This document shows positions 21,245 through 33,089 of a stretch of DNA of 64,000 bases, in pieces; within the stretch, counting starts at the first letter, position 1; each line of letters begins with the position of its first letter. The notes under the pieces were generated by a model that saw nothing but the letters and a program-made list of their open reading frames with translations, was not told the origin of the DNA and searched no databases. A program made the translations under genes and the position numbers. The stretch comes from Zygnema cylindricum (Eukaryota > Streptophyta > Zygnematophyceae > Zygnematales > Zygnemataceae), in the NCBI GenBank assembly GCA_037447655.1, contig JBBHKE010002593.1, positions 1-64,000 on the forward strand. The letters are read 5' to 3'.

Positions 21245-22444
21245 AGTCTTTAGCGTAATGATTTGGACCTCCGCATTTAAAACAAGTGACTTTCTTTTAC
21301 GGTTTTGTGCACTCTCTGTTGAAATGTCCCTCCTTTGCGCAGTTATAATAGTTAGTTTTCTTCAATTGTGCACACTCAAATGCCTTATGACCTCTTTTAT
21401 GCCAGATAGTGCAGATGGGTATGGTAAGATTAAATTTCTGAGCATTAATGCTCGGTTTAGGACTCTTAATGTAGCCCTCTATATTGTGAAATTTATTTTC
21501 TGCATTAACACTTTGTCCACCCCTCTGATTTCCCTGAAGATATTTTGCCTATTCACAAGACCTACATTCAGACGCTCTTCCTCAAATTCCTCTTCACCCC
21601 ACTCTGATACTTCATTGAAATTTCCACGGAGTGATTGAGTTTCACGATTATACCCCAACTGATCTTCTAATCCCAACGCCTTATCTTGTAGTTACTTCAA
21701 ATTATTAATTTTTTTATGTTTCACTTCAGATTTCAGTATGGGATTCAGATAATTCAAGAAATGCCACTTAGCCATTTCATCAGTCAAACCTATGACATGT
21801 ATGCTAGATGAGTCAAATTCCACAATGTAATCTTTCACCGATCGAATCTGCTTATAGTTAAAATCACTTTTTCTTCCATTCTGGATTTATAAGTGACAGA
21901 CAAGAAACGCGATTTGATCGCGGTCTTAAATGCTTCCCAATTAGCATTATTAGGAATTAAATTAGACCTCCTTTGAGTGTAATACCAAATCTGAGCATCA
22001 CTTTTCAGATAACTAAGAGCAAAAGAAGTGCAATCATCACGATCGCAATTTCTAGATTCTAAATAATACTCCATATGAAAAATCCAAACATTTTACTCAT
22101 CAATCTTTTTACTATCAAATGATAGTGCTTCACTGATAGACAATTTCAGATCCTTTATCTTGTTAGGTTTATCGTGATCATCTTCCCTAAAACTGGCATG
22201 TCTCTTACCACTCTCACCCTTTTGGTCATTAACATCATTTTAGGTGCGAATTAAATAGCTCATCCAATTTGTGATTTGAAACATTTCCATTTTCCTTAAC
22301 ATCCTTCTATTCACTTTTCAACTCATAAATTGTTTAATCCACAGCAACTGCATAGTTATTAAATATTTTGACTAATTTCACACTACTTTTTTTCAACACA
22401 TTCAAGGCATTTTCCATTTCACGTTTCCATACATAATTTGCCAT
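21245..22444 (-). pseudogene. Gypsy gag with three CCHC zinc knuckles
   Basis: Starts at the ATG at 22442-22444 and hits a TAA near 22340. Central gag reads MEYYLESRNCDRDDCTSFAL, YLKSDAQIWYYTQRR and WEAFKTAIKSRFLSV, the retrotransposon gag domain. Three knuckles follow: CTIWHKRGHKAFEC (second Cys replaced by Trp), YYNCAKEGHFNREC (first Cys replaced by Tyr) and an intact CFKCGGPNHYAKDC. Several frame breaks. Confidence 0.8.
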
Positions 22445-23200
22445 TATCACACAATAATATCAAGCAATAAAAGATAGAGTATAATTATCCAAAAGAGTGT
22501 GCAGCAGATTTTGAAGTCCACAGATTTCTCCAAACTAAGATTTTCTCTCCTTAACAAATCCTTAAAAAGATATCAAAATCTGAGAAATGAAATAAACATT
22601 TAAAGTAAGTTAGTGAAAATTCAATTTTCCCAAACATTAAAATAGAAAGGTAAAAAGATTCCCCACAAATTTTGCAATAGCAAAATTGAAAGCTCTCAAA
22701 GGTGAAACACAACCACAAATTTTGCAACAGCAAAATTCAAAGAAATCAAAGGTAACAATTTAGGGTTTGAAAAGTTTTAAGTCATTTCTCGACCCCTTTG
22801 CTCTTGAAGAAGTAAAGTGCTCCACTTTATTTCTCCTCCATTAGCGAATTTCCCATTTCCCACTACATCATGATCTTTTCAAATATAATCCTCACATTCT
22901 CACCCTTTATGGCTTCAAGCCCTCCCTCTACACATGAATCATTGTTAGGAGAAGGCAAGTTTGTTTGGCCTTTAGGTAATTAGAGTGAGCTTCAGCGGTG
23001 GCTACACTGCCCACCCCGCCTTAGTGCTTAGGACCTAAGCACCCCTCACATCTAACCAGCGGCCGCTGGGAGTGTGATCACTTAGTTTCCCTCCAATCCC
23101 GAACCACTTCACATTGTGGTTCTACCGACACAGGTTAGAGCACCCTCACCAATCAAAGCAGTCGATATTCGAGTGAGCAAACTTCTCCTTGGTTTCTAAC

Positions 23201-23216
23201 CAAAGCTTTGATACCA
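23201..23216 (-). other. Gypsy primer-binding site (initiator tRNA-Met 3' end)
   Basis: The minus strand reads TGGTATCAAAGCTTTGG two bases after the LTR end TTATTACA, close to the standard TGGTATCAGAGC site. Unlike the copia elements here, this is a conventional tRNA 3'-end primer. Confidence 0.75.
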
Positions 23217-23218
23217 TA

Positions 23219-23785
23219 TGTAATAAGATCTCCTACCTTTTACGAAATCCCATTACTACAACTAATTTCAACCACACATTCCACACATTTGGAAAATACA
23301 CATCCACATGGGAAAGTACTCACATAAGGATAAACTTTAAATTAGAAGAAGCTTCTGTCCACATATTATTAGCTTGGTCTCTTGCCCTCGTGGCTCAACC
23401 CTTCTTTTAAAGTGTTTTCCACTACTCTCCACTGTTAATAATTATATTTCTTAACTACTAAAACACTACTTAGTTTGTAAGAGATTTAATTGCTAAAATA
23501 CCAATGCTCCAATTTGGTTTTAATCGCTCAGGACCAAGATCAGTCAGAATTTCTGAAAACTTTTCCAAAGGAAAAGATGTTTACTCTCCTCTTAGACTTC
23601 ATTATTTATCCATCATCGCCCTAGACTCGCCATGCTAGAGTCAACGCTCCGTTGAACAGGTTTTACCTGGGCCAATCATTGATCAGCAAGGACTCAGATT
23701 CACAAATGCAAAAGCATGCGAAATCTCTCACTAACTACGTAGCATTTTCTAACTAATTAAAGGCTACATTTTACTACGTAACATT
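23219..23785 (-). repeat. 5' LTR of the gypsy relic (outer end tentative)
   Basis: The inner end is fixed by the primer site. The outer end is proposed at ..TACGTAACA, which would give an LTR starting TGTTACGTAG. No second copy is available to confirm it. Confidence 0.4.
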
Positions 23786-23945
23786 TACGTGCAAAAGTGC
23801 GCGCGAATTGAAACACGACTTCGCACGTTCGCGCGTCACAAATTTTACACGCGAAACTACCTCCGAAATTTACAAATTATAACTTTTGACGTTTCGTACT
23901 AAAAATCGTACGAAACGAACCTTCATATATACTAAACGATTATTA

Positions 23946-24719
23946 GGGTACGGCCCCATGTAGTTGTAACTTAGCGTACTTACTTTGGATTTTAGCGCGG
24001 ATCCGACGGACTCGGATTTCAAGTGTCTCTATGTATCTCTCGAGATTGTTACTTAAGTTTGTGATGATTGTATACGTCAACAATACCCGTGACGGTTGTC
24101 ACCGTATACAATTTGTCTTTGCCGCACCGTATTTTTTTGAAACTTTTTGAGGCTTCGCAAAACACATCGTTATTTTTGTAACGGTTTGGCATGTCGCGTG
24201 TCATTGTGTGACATCGTAGACGTAGAGCCTTGTAGCCGTGGCTGTAGGACATGCCTTTGCGTAAACCTCGCCTGTCTGACCGCCATGACTTCGCAAATTT
24301 TTCACCTTCGCAGATTTTTCAACTTTGCGTGAAATGACACTGCAGCATCGAAACCCCTGCAAAAAAAACCGTACAAGGTACTACCGAACAAAACCCAACA
24401 ACCCTTTACTTTTTTTTCTTCAAAAAAATTTGAAAAAATTTCACTTGTGAAAAATTGTTTTCTTATTGGTGTAAACGAATTTTACTTAGCTTAAATTACA
24501 TTGCCGATGTGTTTTATGATAAGTTTGACGATGTCGTGACAGTGGGTTGAAAAAACGCAAGACGACAAATTTTCGTAGATCCTAAGTTAGAGAATGACGC
24601 AAATTGTACTGTACAAATTTGCGATTTCTTCGTACGGTCGCAGCTTAGGCAGTACGACGCTAAGTTTGAAAGGAAAACGACAGCAAAAAACCCGAACTTA
24701 GCCACATGGGGCCATACCC
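23946..24719. mobile_element. Harbinger-like MITE, subfamily A (TSD TTA)
   Basis: Terminal inverted repeats GGGTACGGCCCCATGTAG and CCACATGGGGCCATACCC, flanked by TTA (23943-23945 and 24720-24722). 774 bp. Interior shared with the elements at 28183 and 30094. No transposase recognised. TTA/TAA duplications are typical of PIF/Harbinger. Confidence 0.82.
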
Positions 24720-24969
24720 TTAGTACTTTATAGACGTACGCCTGAAATTCCGCGGCTACTTTTGACCCTTAACCCGTTTCAATGATACCCACTTGTTATA
24801 TTGACCTCGCGTTGTCGCCTAAATACACCAATCACTATATCTTTAAAAATACAACTCCAAATCGTGCCATTCTTTCACGGACGTCTACCAAATTCAAAAT
24901 TATGTATTCGTAACACTTGAATACCCATTTACGATCAAGTTTGATCCTCTATTACTGTTACACATTTCT

Positions 24970-26271
24970 TTGTCGGTTGAAATCATTTGAAAATTTTGAA
25001 AATAAACAACACGCGCGAATATGTGTTCTTATTTGTTGAGCGGGTATACTTTGTTTTAAAACACATCGCCGATGTGTTTTAAATAAAAGTTTGAAGATGG
25101 CGTTTCTTGACCTGGCCGTGGGTCGAAAAACACAAGACGACAACATGTAGTACATTATAAGGGTGTGTGCCCATGTAACCTAAACTTTGAAATGTTAGTT
25201 TGGATTTGAGCGCAAACTTTACGGTTTACTTTTAAAAGTGTTCCTATGTCAATCGTTACTTGCGCCTTCATTACTTCAAATAGATCGTTGTAGACGCCTA
25301 CAAACATGCGACAGAGTACAAACGAATGTACACTACAAACTTCCTAATTGATGACGCCTACAAAAACGGCGACGTTGTATACATCGAGGTTTTTTGACAT
25401 TGTATGTTTAGGGTTTCGTGACATGCTAAATCATGCTACCTCGGAGATGTCATCAATATGTAGATTTTCCGCCTTGGCTTTCTAATGTCTTTTTCTTATC
25501 TTTTATCATTCGATATGCCATCAAAATCATACGAAAAATATATAAAAAATGAAAAAAAAAAATTTTCATTTTATACTATTATTATTGCATTTCATTTAAA
25601 GAAGAGAGAAAGGGGAGCGGTCGAGTGTGAAAGAGTGGGAGAGACAAATACGACGAAAACTTTTGCAAATGACCCATGAACGAAAGTGAAGGTTCGCAAC
25701 CCCAACGATTTTTTTTCCGTACATGCTCGTCTTTTCCGTACATGCTTGTCGTTTTCGTACATACGTGCGCTTGACGAGCAGGGGAAAAAATAGAGTGTAT
25801 TTTACCTCGTTCAAAAAAATTTCGAAGACTTTTCACGCGTACAATATTGTTTTGCTATTCGTCAATAGGATATTATTTTAATTAAAATCATGTCACGGTT
25901 TGATTCTAGTACAAGTGTGAAGATGAGGTGGCGTGACTTGGAAGTGGAAGTGGGTCGCGATGATAATAACGCCAAATTGACATACCTTCCAAAGTTCCAA
26001 GATGACGCAAAATGTACTTTGGTTCTCGCCCATTTTTCGTACGGCGTAATATTTTCTCGTTGCAAGTCCCATTTTTTGTGAAAACGTCAAAAAAAACCCT
26101 TACTTGAACACATGGGCACACACCCAAATTCAACCATGACACAAAATGTACTTCTACTTTTTTTGGTTTCTTAGTACGGCTGCTATTTACGCGGTACGGT
26201 GCTAATTTTTACAAGAAAGCGACAGGAAAAAGCCCTAATTTTGGCACATGGGGAAGTACCCTAAGATTACA
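24970..26271. mobile_element. 5'-truncated subfamily A element carrying a nested insertion
   Basis: 24970-25160 and 26126-26271 together match the right half of subfamily A (compare 28740-28962). The end CACATGGGGAAGTACCC is followed by TAA. A complete subfamily B element interrupts it. Confidence 0.68.
25161..26125. mobile_element. Harbinger-like MITE, subfamily B, nested
   Basis: Ends GGGTGTGTGCCCATGTA and ACACATGGGCACACACCC. Left flank TAA, right flank AAA (one base off). Its interior (for example 25610-25790) is the reverse complement of 33420-33600 in the second subfamily B copy. Confidence 0.75.
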
Positions 26272-26274
26272 ATT

Positions 26275-26700
26275 TTATAAGGATCCGGGAATCGACCGTT
26301 GATTATATTTTGGTCTTCATCTGCGAAGCAATCACTCCATCCGCCTTTGTGATGGTCAACCCACTCACAAAGATGACTACATCATCACAGAATCTGTAAA
26401 GTTGCTACATGTGAACAATAGACACGTGCGACGACATTTTTTTTTTCACACGTCCCCAAAGTCACTTGCCTTTGGACAAGGTGACCGTAAAATCTTTGCC
26501 GAAAAGAAGTATGCCTTCTTGCCATAAATAGTACGATGTTTGCCTTCCTTTCAAACGAAGTATGTAATTTGCCTTCCATCCAGCTTCATGGTTTCGAGGG
26601 CTATTTTTATCGTTTTTTCAGAAATACAAATTCAAATTGCGAAAGTACACGTACAAGATATGCAAGTACAAATTTTGAAACGAAATTGATCGGTTTCTAA
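26275..26700 (-). other. Possible captured coding remnant
   Basis: Minus-strand frames read ANYILRLKGRQTSYYLWQEG and, after an AG acceptor-like site, RFCDDVVIFVSGLTITKADG. They look protein-like but stops intervene and no family is recognised. Confidence 0.2.
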
Positions 26701-27368
26701 ATATTCGACGATTTTAAGATTGGATCCTCAACTTACGTGGAGACACTAAAAGCGTACCATATATATATAAACTTATTTACAGACGTAACGCGAAGTAACC
26801 GAGGCCGCTGTATTACACAAATATTGTTGTCCGCACTATTACAGACACCTTCTGATGTAGCCACACCCTTACTTACAATATGTCGGCGACCTTAAAAAAC
26901 GATTGAATGAGGATTACTGAATTAGTAATTTTGTGTTTCCTTTATGCTACAGTAAAATAGGATAAGAACAGTTTCATTAGTGTTAATTAGTGTGATGTAC
27001 AAAATGGGCCAGTCCGTACTAAAATTGCTCGTAATTTTGTACAAACGTACAAAATAAGTGTTAGATAATGGCGTCCACACGCGAGAACGAGTGGCGTCGA
27101 CACGCGAAAGCGCACTCATATTTGATTCTCAGTAATGAAGACGAAAATAAATCGCGCGATGTTGTTCTCACATGTTCAAATGTCGACTATATGAACAGGC
27201 TACACTAGAGGAATGTGTATCTAAATTAATGTTATATGTATAAATAAGCATTGATGTTTTGTTAGCGTCAGGTCCATAACACAAAATAGAGCTAATTAGT
27301 AATAAGATTATTTGTTTCTTTACGCTTTTAATTTCTTTACACGAATAGCCGATTCACATAGTACAGTA

Positions 27369-27865
27369 CACCGCAAATCGTAATTAGAGTTGTATACGCT
27401 AATTCCGTCACCCCAAATTTTGACTCTATCACCATAAATAGAGTACATTATACTACATTATTCTTTGCGTTATTTAAGGTACTTTATGAATGAGCGTTAA
27501 TAACTCTAATACAGTGTCGTTTTAAATAGTGTGGCGTACGGTCTGTTTCTGACCGTACAAAAAGTAAAAAAGTACAAGTAATGATTTCATGCAGGTCGTT
27601 ATCATGTAACTGCGTTTTCACAAACCGCGTCGTGTAAACGTCAAAATGACGTGAAGTTGAACGTTTTGTCAAATTCGGTATCTATACTTAATTTATTGTA
27701 GATATATTCAGCGCCCAAATTTACGCCCAAATTAGAGTTATTGATAAATTGAAGTAAATATTTTTTTAAAATAGTAGATTACACAAAATAGAGTAGATAA
27801 CTCTAATAATTATTTCTCGTTTTTTTACTCTAATTATTTCTTTACTCTAATTACGATTCGCGGTG
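27369..27865. mobile_element. Mariner-like MITE (TA flanks)
   Basis: TA + CACCGCAAATCGTAATTAGAGT at the left and ACTCTAATTACGATTCGCGGTG + TA at the right, about 497 bp. Interior contains the TAGTGTGGCGTACGGTC..GACCGTACAAAA motif shared with the elements at 31255 and 32382. Confidence 0.8.
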
Positions 27866-28140
27866 TAGTCATCCAGGCATTGAAATATTTTTGTCCACGT
27901 GTGGTCCACAAATGGTCGCCAAATTGATTTCTCGTTTGTAACGGCAAGTAAGTCCAAAGGCACGGACAGCTTTTGTCCATTTCTCCTTGTCACAGACCAA
28001 ACATCAAGTGCCGAGCTTTCACACGTTTGAACAGCAGTTGTGCCGAATCCTTTCCCGTCAGAGCTACAACAGTTACTGCTGGAGGGCATATTTGCAATAT
28101 CTAAGAACGTTTTGAACATATTTAATCCGTACACGCATAG
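27866..28140 (-). other. Unassigned open frame between two MITEs
   Basis: A 95-codon frame of balanced composition contains WSVTRRNGQKLSVPLDLLAV and SIWRPFVDHTWTKIFQCLDD. It ends exactly at the MITE boundary. It may be an exon fragment or a captured gene piece. No family recognised. Confidence 0.25.
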
Positions 28141-28182
28141 GCAGCAAAAATCCTGACCATATCTTGACTGTTTACAAAATTA

Positions 28183-28962
28183 GGGTGCATCTCCATTTAC
28201 TTGAAACTTAGAGAATTTACTTTGTTTTTTAGCGCACATCCGGCGGACCCGGATTTCGGGTGTCCCTATGTGTACCAAACAAAGTTGTCACTTAAGGACG
28301 TGACGATTGTATACGTCAACAATGCCCGTGACGGCTGTCGATAGTGTTCAATCTGCGATGACGCACGTTATTTTTTGTAACTGCTTGTGACGTCGCTTGA
28401 CTTTTTGTGACATTGTAGACGTCCCGCCATCCAGCCTGTGCCTTTTCACGGTTGAAGAAGATGCATTTTGCCTTTGCGTCTCTTTTCCGCTCGACGTGAA
28501 ATGGCATCGGATCTTGAGACCCCTGGCAAAATAAAATCTGTACCAAGCGCAAACGGACAAAACCAAACATATTGTGTACTTTGCTTTGTCGTACCTAAAC
28601 GCAATCGGACAAAACATAGCGGATCATGCACTTTTCGTCGTCGCTTGAATTCTTTTGAAATTTCTTGAAAAAATTTTACACTTGAGACTACGTGTTTCTA
28701 TTGTTTTTCGAAAATTCTTTGTTTTAAATCTTATCTTCCTTGTGTTTTAATGAAAAGTTTGAAGATGACGTTTTTTGGCGTGGCCGAGGGTCGAAGAACA
28801 CAAAACGATAACATGTAGTACATCTTAAATTCGATGATGACGCAAAATGTACTTTTCATTTTCTCTATTTTTTTGTACGGTTGAAACTTACGCGGTACGG
28901 CTCTAAGTTTTACAAGAAAAAGACAGAAAAAAATCCTTACTTAGGCACATGGAGACGCACCC
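28183..28962. mobile_element. Harbinger-like MITE, subfamily A (TSD TTA)
   Basis: Ends GGGTGCATCTCCATTTACTT and AGGCACATGGAGACGCACCC, flanked by TTA at 28180-28182 and 28963-28965. 780 bp. Interior parallels 23946-24719 and 30094-30871. Confidence 0.88.
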
Positions 28963-28965
28963 TTA

Positions 28966-29617
28966 CAGCTATAACCAGAAGGGAAAATGACCATACACAC
29001 TTATGGGGCGGTGGATGAACGTATACATAACATGTACGAAAAACCCTTGCAATGTACGGTTAACTAGTAAGTGGAGCCATTGGAAATATCTGTTAGATGT
29101 ACGGACCAGGTCTACAAGTCGGTGATACGACCTAAACTGGAAGTTAGAAATCGTTTTGTACACATAGGAATGTATAGACACATTTCTCCATTATCCGACA
29201 GCAAGAAGTCGCGTAAGTTGTACGGATGGAGGAATCCACATTAAATGAAGTGATATCGGCATCATTCTTGGCTTTTGTCCATGGGTTATTTGATTAGGAC
29301 TGACGGTCAATATATTATTATAATGTTATTATTTTGTTTAAAAAATGGACAAAATGGAAAGCGGCATTATTGTGAGCCTGTGAGGGTAATCAGTAATTAC
29401 ATTTGAACAAATTTGTCTTCATTTTGAGGGAGAATTGTACAGTTTTAGGGCAAAACGTAAATCTACTTTAGAAATCTGTACGACGAAAACAATTTACCTA
29501 CATGGGTAAATTGTCGTTATTTTAAATAATATATAACGTTCCAGTTTTAAGTACTAGACTCGTTTTTTTTTTTTATCCAATCGAAGCATATATCACAGGG
29601 AATTTCAAATTTGCACT
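28966..29617. other. Interval between elements
   Basis: AT-rich, with several GTACGG words. No supported gene or repeat family member. Confidence 0.35.
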
Positions 29618-29618
29618 A

Positions 29619-30899
29619 CACCACGAATCATAAATAGAGTAATGAAAAAATTAGGGTACAAAAACTAAAAAAACAAATTAGAGTAGTGAACGCTAATTTG
29701 TATGATAGAGCGGTTTCAACTATGAAGTTTACTCAAATTTATTTAGGTACTCTTATTTGGCACGCTAATATCCTCTATTGTAAATAAGGTATTCGTACAA
29801 GATTTGGCAAAACGTACAATTTATTGTCACTATGACGTTTGGACTACGCGGTTTGGGAAAACACAGTTACATGGTTACGGTCTGTATTAAATGATTGTTT
29901 GTACTTTTTACTTAATAAAGTACAATTTTGCACGTTCGGAAGTCATCCATACTCCACACTATTTAAAACGAACATATATCAAAATCATAAACGATAATTA
30001 AACTTTACCTTAAATAGAATAATGAAATTTTTTTAATCATTTACTCTATTTCATGTGATAGAGTCGAAATTTCGAGCGACCGAATTAGAGTAAGGGTATG
30101 TCCCCATGTACTTGTAACTTAGCGAACTTACTTTGTATTTTAGCGCGGATCCGGCGGACCCGCTTTTCAAGTGTCCCTATGTGTAAGAACGTATCGTAAG
30201 TTACGTTTGTGACGATTATATACGTCGACAATACCTGTGACGGTTGTCAACGTCTACAATCTGTGTTGTCGGACGACATTTTTTGGAACAACTTGTGTGA
30301 CGTCGCATGTCTTACCGTGACATTGTAGACGTACCGCCTTCCAGCCTGTACCGTTTCACGGTTGAAGAAGTTGCGCTTTGCCTTTGCGTCTCCTATCCGA
30401 TCGACGTGAAATGGCATCGGATTTTCGAGAGCCCTGCAAAAAAAATTTCCGTACTGGACGAAAACGGACAATACCAAACAAATTGTGTTATTTTCTTTGT
30501 TGTATTAAATGCAAACGGACAAAACATAGCGACTTCCGTACTTTCCTTTGTCTTTGAAAATCGTGTGAAATACTTCAAAAATTACGGCACGTGCGAACAT
30601 GTGTTCCTATTTGTTTATGTAAAATCCCTAGTTTTAAAACACATTGCGCATGTGTTTTAAAGATAAGGTTGAAGATGACGTTTTTAGTCGTCGAAGTGGG
30701 TCGAAAAACAGAAGACGACAATTTTTCGTACATCCTAAGTTGAGGGTGACGCAAATTGTACTCTACAAATTTGCGATTCCTTCGTACGGTTGGAACTTAG
30801 GCAGTACGACGCTAAGTTTTACAGGAAAACGACAGAAAAAAACCCTTACTTATGCACATGGGGACACACCCTAATTTACTCTAATTACGATTCGCGGTG
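29619..30899. mobile_element. Mariner-like MITE interrupted by a Harbinger-like MITE
   Basis: Starts TA + CACCACGAATCATAAATAGAGT and ends CTCTAATTACGATTCGCGGTG + TA. Removing 30094-30871 and one TAA leaves about 500 bp, the size of its relatives. Confidence 0.78.
30094..30871. mobile_element. Harbinger-like MITE, subfamily A, nested (TSD TAA)
   Basis: Ends GGGTATGTCCCCATGTACTT and TGCACATGGGGACACACCC, with TAA at 30091-30093 and 30872-30874. 778 bp. Inserted in the mariner-like element around it. Confidence 0.88.
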
Positions 30900-30906
30900 T
30901 ACTGTA

Positions 30907-31104
30907 CACCGCCAATCGCTATTAGAGTATATAACGCTAATACGGCGCCCCTAAATTTTGACCCCAAAACCTGAAATAGAATTAATAGCTCTATTTAAGG
31001 TCGTGGTCCATAATCTGCCACGTCTCAAGCACTAAATAAGAATCAATAACGCTAATTGTTTTTTGACGCTATTTAATCCTCGACTCTAATAGCGATTGGC
31101 GGTG
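30907..31104. mobile_element. Short mariner-like MITE, adjacent to the previous one
   Basis: TA + CACCGCCAATCGCTATTAGAG and CTCTAATAGCGATTGGCGGTG + TA, a perfect 21-bp terminal inverted repeat in 198 bp. Only 7 bases separate it from the end of the preceding element. Confidence 0.88.
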
Positions 31105-31254
31105 TACTGTACCGAAGTTCTACCCTGGTTTGGATTACCAAAAGTACAGTCTGTACAGATATTTGGGTATATGAATTACGTTTATGTCGTATAACCGTAC
31201 GATCTACCCACTTCTACAGCAATTTTTTTTCGTCGGATTAACTACACCGCGCAT

Positions 31255-31782
31255 CGTTATTAGTGTCAACGACACTAATTTGAGTTCTGAAAATTTTGAT
31301 TTTTTTCCTCAAATAGGATACATGATTTTAATTTCTCCTTGATGTTAATTAAGGTACCGTACAAAATAGCGTAAAGGACGAATTACAATAATATCTAAAT
31401 AGTGTGGTGTACGGTCGATGTCAGACCGTACACAAATGTACCTTTTCAAGTGAAAATTTTACAAAAATTGAGTTAAATCAGACGCGCACGCATAGGATCG
31501 TGCGCTAAAAAAACGGGATTGTCCTGACACGTAAATTAGACTTACATGTACGGATATTTAAATTTCACGACGGCGTACGATTTTTAATATTTTGTTTGGA
31601 TACATATATTAATGTATATAATCGTGCAACGAATATTCCATTTTTGCTGTTCCCAAATTAGCATAAACGCCGAAATTAGAATACACCTTTTTAAAAAAAA
31701 TAAAAAAATCTTAATTAGCGTCAATGACGGTATATTTACTTCCACACTATTTAAGATTTGACACTAATAACGATGCGCGGTG
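31255..31782. mobile_element. Mariner-like MITE
   Basis: TA + CACCGCGCATCGTTATTAGTGTC and GACACTAATAACGATGCGCGGTG + TA, a perfect 23-bp terminal inverted repeat in 528 bp. Confidence 0.88.
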
Positions 31783-31784
31783 TA

Positions 31785-32380
31785 CTTGCGTTGCTGGCCA
31801 TTGAACGCAGTAATAGTACGAAAAAGGACGGGTTTTGTCTATTTTTTGTACAATTTCGAGACTGCCAGTAATGTCAATAACCGCGTTTTTGTAATTCTCT
31901 ATGTAGCGCAAAGCAAGAAAATAAAAATGGCAAAATCTTGAGAGATGTACGGTTTCAAATCCTATGGGATATCATAGCGTGTCACTTGTACGGTCATGCT
32001 TTGCACGCTCTTTTTACTTTGCGATACTGTAGTTTTGTTGGATTTGTGTACCCTCTCACGTGAATCGATGTACGGAAAGTGAAACAAGTACGTTCGTACG
32101 CTCGGTGTCTCTCACTTCATGTACTTTAACATACCTTTTTAACGACTTCTTAGCAAATTTGTCTCAACTGGTTTGTCGTTTTGCTACCGGCTCAATTCTA
32201 AAGTTATAAAGCGTGCACGATACAATGATACATGTACTAGAGTGGATTTAATGATTTTAATTGTTGAAATACAAACTAAAAATTGCCTCGCTAAGGACAT
32301 TCGAACCGTTAAGTTTTTTGAGCGATGGAAAAATACAGTACGGTAAAGTTATGGATAACGGTTGAAAAATACATTACGAT
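31785..32380. other. Interval between MITEs
   Basis: Mixed AT-rich sequence with scattered GTACGG/CCGTAC words. No gene or element terminus seen. Confidence 0.35.
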
Positions 32381-32381
32381 A

Positions 32382-32941
32382 CACCGCCAATCGCTATTAG
32401 CGTAGTGTACGCTAATTCCGTCCCGCTTTTTTTTTTATTATTCTCCAATAGCGTAGCTTATTCTATTTTTTTCTGCACGCCATTTGGGGTTATGTTCCAA
32501 GTACCTCACAAAACGGAAGTACGTTGCCGTTTTAATAGTGTGGTGTACGGTACGTGTCAGACCGTACAAAATTGTACCTTTTTAAGTGAAAAAGTATATT
32601 TAATGAGTTTTAGTAACCGCGGACGCATGAGAATATGCGCTCTAAAAAGGGGATAAAATCGGGTTGTCAAATATCACGTTCGCACATATTCGTCCAACAA
32701 CCACGTTTCGACTGTGTGAACGTACGATTTGTGTACGATTTGTCAGATTTTGTACAAATACCTATATTAGTGTAAGCATGTTTACGACCGACATTTTTTT
32801 TTCAAAGACCCAAATTATAATTATTAAACAATTAGAATGTATGTTTTTTTTTTCAAAATTTTCAAATTCTTAATTAGCTTAAACCACGGTAATTATTCAT
32901 ATACGCTAAAGAAACTTCTACGCTAATAGCGATTGGCGGTG
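32382..32941. mobile_element. Mariner-like MITE
   Basis: TA + CACCGCCAATCGCTATTAG and CTAATAGCGATTGGCGGTG + TA, 560 bp. Interior carries the same TAGTGTGGTGTACGGT..AGACCGTACAAAA block as 31255-31782. Confidence 0.88.
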
Positions 32942-33089
32942 TAGTGTAAGACTAATCGAGAGTAGTATATTTAAAGTGGTCATGCTCCACTAAAAACAGG
33001 ATGTTATATTTTTAATTTTCAATACGAACCTTTGTTATTAACATTATTGTTTATGATTTTAGATCAAGAAAACACTCAATTGAAACTAA

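Larger units (their letters stand above)
20300..23785 (-). mobile_element. Ty3/gypsy-like retrotransposon relic (5' LTR, gag, protease; pol lost)
   Basis: On the minus strand: LTR from about 23785 to 23219, primer-binding site at 23201-23216, leader, gag from 22444, zinc knuckles (21245-21430) and retropepsin (20674-21117). A linker frame (20332-20610) follows, and then the element ends before any reverse transcriptase. Stops and frameshifts are common. No second LTR was found, so the 3' half is deleted. Confidence 0.78.
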
